This document shows positions 1 to 7,226 of a DNA stretch of 8,320 nt, piece by piece (the stretch's first letter is position 1; every line of letters begins with the position of its first letter). Origin of the DNA: Erysipelotrichaceae bacterium (GTDB taxonomy: Bacteria; Bacillota_I; Bacilli_A; Erysipelotrichales; Erysipelotrichaceae); the NCBI GenBank assembly GCA_003520745.1, contig DOUE01000004.1, positions 57,290-65,609 on the forward strand, written 5' to 3'. A program made the position numbers and the translations under genes. Under the pieces are notes generated by a model, which was given only the letters and a program-made list of their open reading frames with translations, made no database searches and was not told the DNA's origin.

Positions 1-2
1 TC

Positions 3-434
3 TTTGACGGGTGGGCTTATACGACGAAGGAATGGACCGCGGTCACGAAATGGAAACTAAATGGAACGTATCGGGTCGAGTGGATGAAAAATGGAGTCGA
101 TAATCCTCAAGAGACGCTATACGAACCCAACGAAGTCATCGATAACATAAAAATCACAGGTGAACTTGCGTATACTCGAAAGTCGGACAAGACCACGGAT
201 GTTCAAAATTCATTAACGATTAATTTTATCCGTGATGATCAGGCATATACGATCCAACCCGTCTTTGTCGATAAGGGGATTGAGGGGTATGATCTCGTGG
301 TGAAATACGGTCAGCTTGAAAACGAGTCTTTCCTGATCCACTATGAATTTTGCGGATGGCCTGAACGAGATGCGGAAGTGTTCGTGATTAGCGTTGACAA
401 CTCATATGGTGTGTTTACCAAAACCGGCCAATGA
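3..434 (+). CDS. 3' part of an unidentified protein gene, 5' end outside the window
   Basis: The frame is open from the first complete codon at position 3 to a TGA at 432-434, giving the last 143 residues of a longer protein. An internal ATG at 84 is not a convincing start: it has no good ribosome binding site, and the frame upstream codes sensibly, with four tryptophans in 28 codons. The N-terminal visible part (FDGW...TKW...NGTYRVEW) has the Trp- and aromatic-rich look of small extracellular beta repeats, such as the Listeria-Bacteroides type, but the match is too weak to name. The remaining 110 or so residues alternate polar and hydrophobic residues, as expected of a beta-sandwich, and contain one Cys. 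There is no C-terminal LPxTG anchor or membrane segment. A terminator follows 10 bases after the stop, so this gene is not transcribed with its downstream neighbours. A surface or secreted role is only a guess. Confidence 0.7.
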   Translation, partial: FDGWAYTTKEWTAVTKWKLNGTYRVEWMKNGVDNPQETLYEPNEVIDNIKITGELAYTRKSDKTTDVQNSLTINFIRDDQAYTIQPVFVDKGIEGYDLVVKYGQLENESFLIHYEFCGWPERDAEVFVISVDNSYGVFTKTGQ

Positions 435-444
435 ATCTTATCCA

Positions 445-474
445 AACCCGTCGCTTCTGACGGGTTTTATTTGG
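445..474 (+). terminator. Rho-independent terminator after the first gene
   Basis: A perfect 8-bp stem, AACCCGTC (445-452) with GACGGGTT (459-466), closes a 6-base loop and runs into TTTTATTTGG. It lies 10 bases after the TGA of the first gene and upstream of the femX promoter, so it separates the two units. Confidence 0.85.
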
Positions 475-511
475 TTATGATGGAGACCTTACTTCATGGA
501 AGTATCGGCTA

Positions 512-520
512 TGATATAAT
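512..520 (+). promoter_or_regulatory. Extended -10 promoter of the femX-like gene
   Basis: TGATATAAT is a perfect TATAAT (515-520) preceded by the TGn extended element (512-514). No good -35 hexamer is visible; TTCATG at 493-498 with a 16-base spacer is poor, as is common for extended -10 promoters. Transcription would begin near 527, leaving a leader of about 19 bases that carries a GAGG ribosome binding site (536-539). This placement also shows that the coding start is at 546 and not further upstream. Confidence 0.7.
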
Positions 521-545
521 AGAAAGGCTAAGAATGAGGAAAACC

Positions 546-1838
546 ATGGAACTGACACGTAAAACCGATCCACAAATCTTCGATGCCTTCGCCACGAAAC
601 AAGATTCGATCCACTATTCGAAACTTTCGTTTTGGGGTGAATTCGAGTCTACGAACGGTTACGATGCGGAATACTGGAGTTTTAAGGAAGAACAGGAACT
701 CGTCGCGACGCTTGTCCTGTTGAAGAAAAAATCGATCTTCGGGACGTTCTGGTATATTCCCAACGGACCGGCGATGGATGTGTTCGACCTGGATTTAACC
801 GACAAGGTGTTGACGATGATCAAGGATGAAGCGCTGAAAGACGGCGCGATGTTCGTCCGGATCGATTCCAATATCCCGCGTTTACAACATGACAATAAAG
901 GCGATGTGGTCGAAAGTGGGTTCAATAACGAATTCGTTACCGGTTATTACGAGAAAGCCGGATTCAAACATACTGGATACAATTATGGATACTCGGGATA
1001 TCTGTTCTCCCGTTTCACCTATGTGCTCGACCTTGAGAAAGAGTTCGATCAATTGGTCGAACAGATCGCCATGAACATGCGCAACCTCTATAAGAAAAAT
1101 CTGCGGCGCGGCGTGAGCGTCCATGACGCGGGTAGGGATGATCTCCATTACCTTGTGAAGTACGGGAAAGAACTGTCGGATAAACTGGAGTTCAAACCCA
1201 AGTCCCTATCGTTTTTCCAACGCTTGTACGACCTTGCGAAAGAACATGCGGTGTATCGCCTGTGCGTCGCGGATTTGAGCGTGGCGAAAGAGAATATTCA
1301 AACCGAACGGACCACCTTATACGCCAGCATCGCGAAAGTCGAAGCCAACCCAAGGAAAGCCGGCTTCGTGAAAGAAGTACGACGCCAGATCGAAGACTTG
1401 GATAAGGAAGAACGGGATCTGGATGAACTGATCCGAAAGAACGGAAACAACATCGTACTGGGCGCGGCCCTCTATTTGCTTGCGGGGGATCGCTCCTACA
1501 ATATCTACACCTACACCAACAAGGAGTTCCCGAGCTTCCATGCGACGATCTCGTTCCATGTGGAAACGATCAAGGCGTTTAGGGAAAAAGGAATCCGCCA
1601 TTATGACTTCGTCGGTGTCTCCGGGAGTCTCGACCCCAAAGACCCCTATTTCGGTCTGCAGGATTTCAAACGCAAATTCGGCGGGGATTTCGTCGAGAAC
1701 CTTGGCGAGTTCTATTTCAAACCCAAGCCGAAGCAAGCACGACTCTATGACCGGACCATGGTTTATCGCCGTAAGTTCGAGCGGAAATCCTATTCCATTT
1801 TCGTAAAGTTGAAGCGAAAACGTCGCGCGGTTCAATAG
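546..1838 (+). CDS. FemABX-family peptidoglycan cross-bridge aminoacyltransferase (FemX-like)
   Basis: This 430-residue protein belongs to the FemABX family, whose members move an amino acid from aminoacyl-tRNA onto the stem-peptide lysine of lipid II or onto a growing cross-bridge, at the inner face of the membrane. Length fits the family. Seen in the sequence: an N-terminal GNAT-like half, a charged heptad-like stretch at about 246-299 matching the coiled-coil arm of FemA-type enzymes, and a C-terminal GNAT half with YDFVGVSG (353-360), FGLQDFKRKFGG (369-380) and GEFYFKP (387-393). These last are the most recognisable family motifs. The start at ATG 546 is chosen because GAGG precedes it by 6 bases and the promoter -10 box lies at 515-520. 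The open frame continues upstream to a TTG at 471, which falls inside the preceding terminator. The protein ends in a very basic tail (KLKRKRR). Neighbouring D-Asp genes support a cross-bridge role. The amino acid added cannot be read from the sequence. Confidence 0.88.
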   Translation: MELTRKTDPQIFDAFATKQDSIHYSKLSFWGEFESTNGYDAEYWSFKEEQELVATLVLLKKKSIFGTFWYIPNGPAMDVFDLDLTDKVLTMIKDEALKDGAMFVRIDSNIPRLQHDNKGDVVESGFNNEFVTGYYEKAGFKHTGYNYGYSGYLFSRFTYVLDLEKEFDQLVEQIAMNMRNLYKKNLRRGVSVHDAGRDDLHYLVKYGKELSDKLEFKPKSLSFFQRLYDLAKEHAVYRLCVADLSVAKENIQTERTTLYASIAKVEANPRKAGFVKEVRRQIEDLDKEERDLDELIRKNGNNIVLGAALYLLAGDRSYNIYTYTNKEFPSFHATISFHVETIKAFREKGIRHYDFVGVSGSLDPKDPYFGLQDFKRKFGGDFVENLGEFYFKPKPKQARLYDRTMVYRRKFERKSYSIFVKLKRKRRAVQ

Positions 1839-1845
1839 GAAGATA

Positions 1846-1854
1846 TGTTAAAAT
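1846..1854 (+). promoter_or_regulatory. Possible extended -10 promoter of the D-aspartate ligase gene
   Basis: TGTTAAAAT lies in the 38-base gap between the femX-like gene and the ligase gene. TAAAAT (1849-1854) differs from TATAAT at one base and has TG one base upstream. The -35 region is GC-rich and shows no hexamer. Transcription would start near 1861, just ahead of the GGAGG at 1866-1870. If active, ligase and racemase could be expressed apart from the FemX-like enzyme. Sequence alone does not prove activity. Confidence 0.45.
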
Positions 1855-1876
1855 ATCCTAAGGTTGGAGGAAGAAC

Positions 1877-3067
1877 ATGAAAAACAAAGCCGTCGTCCTT
1901 GGCGCGAACTACTATATCGGATTAAGCATCGCCCGCGGATTGGGGAAAGAAGGGATTCCCGTCGCCTTGGTCGATTACAAGCTCGAAGGGTCGTATGCGT
2001 TTGACTCCAAATACTGCAGTGAAATCCTCATCGCCCCTCACTATAAGAACGAGGAACGAGCGTTCTGCGACTTTCTGGTCGACTATGCGAAGAAACAGGA
2101 AGCCAAGCCGGTGCTTTTTCCCTGCGCCGACCCTTACGTCGAATTCATCGACAAGCATTTCCATGAACTAAAGGAAGTGTACTTGTTCAACCAGGAAACC
2201 GAGCACTTGACCGTGGATGCGATGGATAAGTCGAAACTCAGCGAGATGGCATTGAAACACGGGGTGAAACTCCCGCGGTCCATCGCCGTCGACGATCCGG
2301 ATTTGCTGGCAAAGGTCAATGAAATCGGGTACCCGGTCATCGTGAAGCCGGCGGACTCGTCCGCCTTCGTATCGACCTTCCGCATCAAGATGTTTAAGGT
2401 TGAAAATGAAAAAGAGTTGCTGGAAAGAATCAAGGTGTGCCAAGAAAAGAACCTGGTGGTTTTCGTCCAACAGATCATCCCGGGGTTCGACGACCACATG
2501 TACACCTACGACATGTATATCGACCAAAAAGGGCAAGTCACCCACTGGACGACGTGCCAGAAACAACGTCAATATCCCATCAACTTCGGGGCGTCCGTCT
2601 TTACGAAACAACGCTGGGTCCCCGAATTGCATGACATCGGCGCACCGTTCTTCCAAGCGATCAAATGGCGCGGGTTCGCGGAGATCGAGTTCAAGAAACA
2701 TGCGGTCACCGGGGAATACTACCTCATCGAAATCAACGTTCGGACCACCAACTTCAATGCGATGTTGGACCATATCGGCTTGAATTTCCCGCTGATCGCC
2801 TATCGTGAACTGACCGGAAATCCGATGCCGCCCAAGTCGATCGAAACCGATACGAACGTTCACTTCTGGTACGCCTATGAGGATCTACTTGCGATACGCA
2901 ACTACATCCAAACCAAGCAACTACGGTTTGGGGAAGTATTGGCTTCGTTTCGCGTACCGAAAGTCGAAGCGGTTTACCAAAAAGGGGATGCGAAACCTTT
3001 CCATAGTTTCATGAAAATGATTATGAAGAAAATGTGGGCATCCGTGAAAAGGAAGTGGAAACGATGA
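1877..3067 (+). CDS. ATP-grasp carboxylate-amine ligase, probable D-aspartate ligase of the peptidoglycan cross-bridge
   Basis: The 396-residue protein is an ATP-grasp enzyme laid out like the D-aspartate ligase Aslfm of Enterococcus faecium. That enzyme activates the beta-carboxylate of D-Asp with ATP and joins it to the epsilon-amine of lysine in the wall precursor. Seen: a pre-ATP-grasp Rossmann-like segment (VVLGANYYIG, 6-15), the ATP-binding lysine in YPVIVKPADS (152-161, K157), an FVQQIIPG hinge (196-203), and a C-terminal metal and nucleotide site with FAEIEF (267-272) and LIEINVR (283-289; likely ligands E271, E285 and N287). A perfect GGAGG (1866-1870) sits 6 bases before the ATG. 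The gene ends in a basic amphipathic tail (KKMWASVKRKWKR). The stop overlaps the racemase start as ATGA, which favours coupled translation of the enzyme that makes D-Asp. ATP-grasp ligases are hard to tell apart by substrate; the neighbouring racemase is the main reason for D-Asp. Confidence 0.8.
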   Translation: MKNKAVVLGANYYIGLSIARGLGKEGIPVALVDYKLEGSYAFDSKYCSEILIAPHYKNEERAFCDFLVDYAKKQEAKPVLFPCADPYVEFIDKHFHELKEVYLFNQETEHLTVDAMDKSKLSEMALKHGVKLPRSIAVDDPDLLAKVNEIGYPVIVKPADSSAFVSTFRIKMFKVENEKELLERIKVCQEKNLVVFVQQIIPGFDDHMYTYDMYIDQKGQVTHWTTCQKQRQYPINFGASVFTKQRWVPELHDIGAPFFQAIKWRGFAEIEFKKHAVTGEYYLIEINVRTTNFNAMLDHIGLNFPLIAYRELTGNPMPPKSIETDTNVHFWYAYEDLLAIRNYIQTKQLRFGEVLASFRVPKVEAVYQKGDAKPFHSFMKMIMKKMWASVKRKWKR

Positions 3068-3759
3068 ATGACAAGAAAATCGGAATCATCGGGGGGATGG
3101 GACCGGAAGCAACGGCCTACTACTATACCCAGATGATTAAACTCACCGGTGCGCATAAAGACCAGGATCACTTTCGCGTCTACATCGACAGTAACGCGAA
3201 AGTCCCCGATCGCACCGCCGCGATTCTAGGGAAAGGCCCCAGCCCCGTCCCGTACATTCTGGAATCGATCGCTTGGATGAATCGCGAAGGCATCGACGAA
3301 GCGTTCATCCCATGTTTTACCTCGCATTATTTTTTCCAGGAATACGTCGACCATGCGGAATTCACCCTTCATAACGCCTTCACGGTATGCAACGCCTATC
3401 TGAGGGAACAATTGCCCGAAGTGAAGAAAGTCGGGGTGCTCGCGACCACAGGGACGCGAAGCACCAAGATCTTCGATCGGTACCTGAGCGATGTGGAAGT
3501 GATCTATCCAAGTGTCGAAGATCAAGAAAACAAGGTCATGAAGGCGATCTATGATCCTGAAATCGGAATCAAAGGCGGACGAACCGAAGGCGAATGCATC
3601 GATCTCTTGATCGAAGCCGCCAACGGATTGATCGCGCAAGGCGCCACATGCATCATCGCGGGATGCACGGAGATCGGGTTGGTCCTGCGTCCGCACCATT
3701 GCGCCGTCCCACTGATCGACCCCATGCTTCTCACCGTTCTTGAAATCATCAAGCCATGA
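3064..3759 (+). CDS. Aspartate racemase (Asp/Glu racemase family), supplying D-aspartate
   Basis: This 231-residue cytoplasmic protein is a PLP-independent, two-cysteine racemase that interconverts L- and D-aspartate. Motifs: IGIIGGMGPEATA at 6-18; AHKDQD (30-35) and VPDRTAAILG (47-56), both very close to known bacterial aspartate racemases; Cys84 in IPCFTSHYFF; Cys201 in IAGCTEIGL. Length is normal for the family. The ATG at 3064 is chosen because it overlaps the ligase stop in an ATGA, has AAGGA 10 bases upstream, and begins the protein just before the conserved IGIIGG. The frame is open further upstream to a GTG at 3034, but that would overlap the ligase by 34 bases. One oddity is the first cysteine motif: the usual CNTAH is CFTSH here, so the Asn after the catalytic Cys is Phe. 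Glutamate as substrate is possible but less likely given the ligase next door. Confidence 0.88.
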   Translation: MNDKKIGIIGGMGPEATAYYYTQMIKLTGAHKDQDHFRVYIDSNAKVPDRTAAILGKGPSPVPYILESIAWMNREGIDEAFIPCFTSHYFFQEYVDHAEFTLHNAFTVCNAYLREQLPEVKKVGVLATTGTRSTKIFDRYLSDVEVIYPSVEDQENKVMKAIYDPEIGIKGGRTEGECIDLLIEAANGLIAQGATCIIAGCTEIGLVLRPHHCAVPLIDPMLLTVLEIIKP

Positions 3760-3783
3760 TCCACGTTTTAGCGTGGATTTTTT
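3759..3783 (+). terminator. Rho-independent terminator of the cross-bridge gene cluster
   Basis: ATCCACG (3759-3765) pairs perfectly with CGTGGAT (3772-3778) around the loop TTTTAG, followed by six T (3778-3783). The stem begins on the last base of the racemase stop codon. Only 14 bases separate the T run from the methyltransferase start. Confidence 0.88.
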
Positions 3784-3797
3784 AATGGAGGTTCACC

Positions 3798-4625
3798 ATG
3801 AATGAATTACTCTTTCACTATTTGAAGACCAAACCCGAACCTTACGAAAGCGGCGAGAAACTCTTTTGGGATGACGACCATATCTCGGAGGGGATGCTGG
3901 AAGCGCATCTGGATCAGGAGTTCGAAGGCGCGACACGGAATTTCGTGTTCGTTTTCCGCTCCGTAAAATGGATCGCAAGTCTCCGAAATCAAACGAACCC
4001 GAAACTGATCGATTTAGGATGCGGACCGGGGATCTATGCCCAACAATTCCATCTCAACGGATTCAAGGTGACGGGGATCGATTTCTCGCGAAGATCGATC
4101 CAGTACGCGAAGGATGAGGCGAAACGGTTGGGATTCGCGATCGACTATCGATGCATGAATTATCTTGCTTTGGATTACGAAGAAGAATTCGACGTGGCGA
4201 CCTTGATCTATTGCGATTACGGCGTGTTGCCGCCCGATGATCGAAAAGAATTACTGAAGCGAGTGAAGAAAGCACTCAAACCCGGAGGGATGTTCATCTT
4301 CGACGCCTTCACACCGGTCAATTACGAGAACTTCAAGGAAGAGAGGAAAACAGCGTATCGGGACAACGGATTCTGGACAGCCAGCCCGCATGTTCTGATT
4401 CAAACGAATGTCCGCTATGAATCCGATACGTTCTTGGAACAATACCTTGTCCTCACCGAACATGACTTAAAACGTTACAACATCTGGAACCAGGCGTTTA
4501 CCCAAGAAATACTCACTCAAGAACTGAACGATGCGGGATTCAGGAAGTTGGAAGTGTATGCGAACGTGGCGGGGGATCCCTTCACACCTCAAAGCGATAC
4601 GATCTGTATCGTTGCCCACAAATAA
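3798..4625 (+). CDS. Class I SAM-dependent methyltransferase, substrate unknown
   Basis: The 275-residue protein has the Rossmann-type methyltransferase core. Motif I is KLIDLGCGPG (69-78); the acidic end of strand 2 is VTGIDFS (91-97, D95 expected to bind the SAM ribose); a motif IV-like region is FDVATLIYCDYGVLP (131-145); KPGGMFIFDAF (161-171) is the usual post-motif strand. Residues 1-66 form a helical N-terminal extension with FWDDDHISEGM, and residues 175-275 a mixed C-terminal part that may shape the substrate pocket. No membrane segment or signal peptide is visible. GGAGG at 3787-3791 lies 6 bases before the ATG. No promoter fits between the upstream terminator and the start, so expression must come from readthrough or from a promoter inside the racemase gene. 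No motif allows a choice between small molecule, lipid and nucleic acid substrates. Confidence 0.88.
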   Translation: MNELLFHYLKTKPEPYESGEKLFWDDDHISEGMLEAHLDQEFEGATRNFVFVFRSVKWIASLRNQTNPKLIDLGCGPGIYAQQFHLNGFKVTGIDFSRRSIQYAKDEAKRLGFAIDYRCMNYLALDYEEEFDVATLIYCDYGVLPPDDRKELLKRVKKALKPGGMFIFDAFTPVNYENFKEERKTAYRDNGFWTASPHVLIQTNVRYESDTFLEQYLVLTEHDLKRYNIWNQAFTQEILTQELNDAGFRKLEVYANVAGDPFTPQSDTICIVAHK

Positions 4626-4626
4626 A

Positions 4627-4652
4627 ACAAGCGCCGATTCGTCGGCGCTTGT
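4627..4652. terminator. Hairpin between convergent genes, probable bidirectional terminator
   Basis: An 11-bp perfect stem, ACAAGCGCCGA (4627-4637) with TCGGCGCTTGT (4642-4652), is capped by a TTCG tetraloop. It begins one base after the methyltransferase stop and lies 13 bases beyond the nrdJ stop on the other strand. Read on the minus strand it is followed by a T-rich run (TTTATT); on the plus strand the run is weaker (CTGTTTCTT). Termination of nrdJ is therefore the better supported direction. Confidence 0.85.
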
Positions 4653-4665
4653 CTGTTTCTTGATC

Positions 4666-7182
4666 TTATAATCCGCACTTCAACTGCGCATTGCAGTTGG
4701 TGCAGGTGTTGCATCCGCCGATTTCTTCGACCACGCCTTCAAGGCAGATCGGACAGATATCGCCGACTTCGACACCGATGTTGCGGTCGATGCGATCGGC
4801 ACGCATGTCGGTCTTCTTTTCTTCCGCCTGCGTTTCCTTCACATTGACTCCGAAATCCCGGACCAAGTCCATCTGAGCCCAATTGGTATCGTCGTCGTTG
4901 GTCAGAGAGAGCACTTGGCTATCGCGGCTTCCGTCCACGTAGACCGTTCCACCCTTGGCTCCGCCATGGTAGAGACGTTCGTAGATCTTCTGAACCTGAC
5001 GGACGCTGAATCCGCGGGGTGCGTTGACGGTCTTGGAGATCGAGGAATCGATCCAACGTTGGATCGCGCATTGCGTATCCGCATGTTCTTCCGGCGCCAA
5101 TTCCATCGCACTGACGAAATAGTCGGGAAGGCTTTGTCGGGTGGCTTCCGGATGGTAGGCCAACCAATCTTCGACGATCTGCGCGTTGACTTCGATGAAC
5201 TTGCCCAACCGTCCGCTGCGGAAGTAGGAGAAGGAGAAGTACGGCTCAAGACCGGTGGAAACGCCGACCATGGTTCCCGTGGAACCGGTGGGGGCGATGG
5301 TCAACAAGTGTGAGTTACGGATTCCGTGCTTCAGGACTTCCTGACGCACATCCTCGCTCATCGTCTTCATATATCCGCTGTTGATGAACGCCTCGCGTGA
5401 ACTGAGGAAGGGGAAGGATCCCTTTTCTTTCGCCAATTCGACGGATGCGCCATACGCGCTCTCGGCGATCGTCTTGAAGACTTGGTCGATCGCCTGGATG
5501 GATTCTTTGGAACCATAACGTTTCCCTGCCCAGATCAGCAAGTCATGCAGACCCATGACACCCAATCCGACACGGCGTTCACCCAAGGCCTGGTGGCGGT
5601 TGGCTTCCAGGAAATAGGGGGTATCGTCGATGACGTTGTCCTGCATACGCACGGTCAACTTCACGGATTCAGATAATTCGTCAAACAGGATTTCACCGGT
5701 CTTGCGATCTACGAAGTTCGCCAGGTTGATGGCGGCCAGGTTACAGACCGAATACGGTGCCAAGGGTTGTTCGCCGCAAGGATTGGTGGCGACCACCTTC
5801 TGGCCATAGGCTTTCGCATTGGTCATATCGTTGGCGTTATCGATGAAGAAGATGCCCGGTTCCGCGGAATAGGTCGCACAGAAGCAAACCAAATCCCACA
5901 ATTCCCGTGCCTGGATCGTACGGTACGTCTTCACCGGATAACCCAGTTCTTCCCATTCGCGAACATCGCCGACTTCATGCCAGCGTTGGTCGTAGGCTTC
6001 TTTTTGTTGAGGGGTATAATGTTCAAGATCCGGGAAACGAAGTGCGAAAGGCAAATCTTTTTCCACCGCGTCCATGAACTCTTTCGTCAACGTGACGGAA
6101 ATGTTCGCCCCCGACAAGAATTCGGGGGACTGGACTTCAAGCGTCCCGCCGTTCAACAACATCTCCCTTGCATATTCCGCGATATGCGCCGGTGTCGATT
6201 TATTCTCCACCAACGCTTCATACATTTCTTTCTCGACGCGGTTGAGCGGATTGAATCTCAATTTCTTCGCCGCCTCGTCTTTGATTTGTTGATCCTTGGA
6301 ATTCTCGGTCAACCACTTCAACACCCTCGGGTTCTGCATCTTCGAGATGATGAACTCGATGATGTCCGGATGCCAGTCCGCCAACATGATCATCTGCGCA
6401 CCGCGACGGCTTCCGCCCTGTTCGACCAGATGTGTCAGATTCGCGATGTCGTTGAGCCAACTGACAGCACCGGAGGATTTCCCTCCGACCCCTTTGGCCG
6501 GCGCCGATTTCGGACGCAAGGTCGAACCATTGGTACCGACCCCTCCGCCTCTGGACATGATCTCCATGACTTCCTTACGATGATTCGCAATCCCGCCGCG
6601 TGAATCATGGACGAAAGGCATGACGAAACAGTTGAAGTACGTGACTTCCGTTCCGCTGCCCGCGCCATAGAGGACACGCCCCGCAGGGATGACATTCATC
6701 TTCGATAATTGACGGTAGAACAGCTCACCGTATTTTTCTTTCAGTTCATCGTCTTTTTCCGTATTCGCCAACGCCTTGCCGACACGCTTTGCGATCTGTT
6801 CATAGAAGATCTCCATCGGCTTATCCACGTTTTTGAAATTCCGCGTAATCAATCCGGTCGCGGCTTCGGTTTCGTCCTCAAGCGACGAACGCCATTCTTC
6901 TTCCAATTCGATCCGTACGGTTTCCTTCTGACGGTCGATTTCCACGACAACCCCGATTCCTCTGGCAGGAAACTTCGGATCATCTTTCACGATCGTAACG
7001 ACGACATCCCCCACACCCAAGGTCTTAAGACCGCGGTCTTTCTGCGCATACCGATCCAACATGACCAGACGCGAAACACCGCTATGGATGAGTTGAAAAT
7101 CTGCTTCGATCGGAACCAAGTGCGGGAAATGACGGGTTATGTCAGCGTTCAGTTTTTCGATGGTGACTTTCGTATAACTCAT
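4666..7182 (-). CDS. nrdJ: Adenosylcobalamin-dependent (class II) ribonucleotide reductase
   Basis: This 838-residue enzyme reduces ribonucleotides to deoxyribonucleotides using a radical made from adenosylcobalamin, without oxygen or a second subunit. Seen: the first redox Cys in FNCF (C185); RGGGVGTNGS (211-220); the radical and substrate site NPCGEQ (N467, C469, E471); the second redox Cys in SVCNLAAINLA (C480); and the phosphate-binding APTGSTGT (630-637). The tail is Cys-rich (C810, C813, C824, C827, C830, C836), which fits a thiol-relay or zinc-ribbon module. About 160 residues precede the core and include a small beta-rich stretch (about 55-95). An extra helical segment lies at about 285-350. 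Start choice: GAGGA (7191-7195) is 8 bases from the ATG at 7182 (MSYTK). The ATG at 7188 is only 2 bases from it, and the one at 7227 lies inside the promoter. The B12 adenosyltransferase gene lies directly upstream, giving the cofactor a local source. Confidence 0.97.
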   Translation of the reverse strand: MSYTKVTIEKLNADITRHFPHLVPIEADFQLIHSGVSRLVMLDRYAQKDRGLKTLGVGDVVVTIVKDDPKFPARGIGVVVEIDRQKETVRIELEEEWRSSLEDETEAATGLITRNFKNVDKPMEIFYEQIAKRVGKALANTEKDDELKEKYGELFYRQLSKMNVIPAGRVLYGAGSGTEVTYFNCFVMPFVHDSRGGIANHRKEVMEIMSRGGGVGTNGSTLRPKSAPAKGVGGKSSGAVSWLNDIANLTHLVEQGGSRRGAQMIMLADWHPDIIEFIISKMQNPRVLKWLTENSKDQQIKDEAAKKLRFNPLNRVEKEMYEALVENKSTPAHIAEYAREMLLNGGTLEVQSPEFLSGANISVTLTKEFMDAVEKDLPFALRFPDLEHYTPQQKEAYDQRWHEVGDVREWEELGYPVKTYRTIQARELWDLVCFCATYSAEPGIFFIDNANDMTNAKAYGQKVVATNPCGEQPLAPYSVCNLAAINLANFVDRKTGEILFDELSESVKLTVRMQDNVIDDTPYFLEANRHQALGERRVGLGVMGLHDLLIWAGKRYGSKESIQAIDQVFKTIAESAYGASVELAKEKGSFPFLSSREAFINSGYMKTMSEDVRQEVLKHGIRNSHLLTIAPTGSTGTMVGVSTGLEPYFSFSYFRSGRLGKFIEVNAQIVEDWLAYHPEATRQSLPDYFVSAMELAPEEHADTQCAIQRWIDSSISKTVNAPRGFSVRQVQKIYERLYHGGAKGGTVYVDGSRDSQVLSLTNDDDTNWAQMDLVRDFGVNVKETQAEEKKTDMRADRIDRNIGVEVGDICPICLEGVVEEIGGCNTCTNCNAQLKCGL

Positions 7183-7217
7183 GGTCATTTTCCTCTTCTC
7201 TCTTCGGGTTACTTCTA

Positions 7218-7226
7218 ATTCTAACA
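7218..7226 (-). promoter_or_regulatory. Extended -10 promoter of nrdJ
   Basis: On the minus strand TGTTAGAAT gives a TAGAAT hexamer (one mismatch to TATAAT) with the TGn element. A weak TTGTAT lies 15 bases upstream as a possible -35. Transcription would begin near 7211, leaving a leader of about 29 bases with GAGGA (7191-7195) ahead of the ATG at 7182. There is no terminator between the adenosyltransferase gene and this site, so nrdJ may also be read through from upstream. Confidence 0.5.

Noticed and set aside
471..545. Upstream TTG start for the FemX-like protein adding 25 residues
   Set aside because: It begins at the tail of the terminator and upstream of the -10 box at 515-520; the ATG at 546 has its own GAGG.
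2168..2863. Long minus-strand open frame antisense to the ligase gene
   Set aside because: The opposite frame has all ATP-grasp motifs; the antisense product shows no recognisable domain.
3034..3063. Upstream GTG start for the aspartate racemase
   Set aside because: It would overlap the ligase by 34 bases and add residues before the conserved N-terminus; the ATGA overlap at 3064 fits better.
5767..6603. Long plus-strand open frame antisense to nrdJ
   Set aside because: It lies fully inside a certain gene, has no ribosome binding site of note, and its product has low-complexity His/Arg/Phe-rich composition typical of antisense frames.
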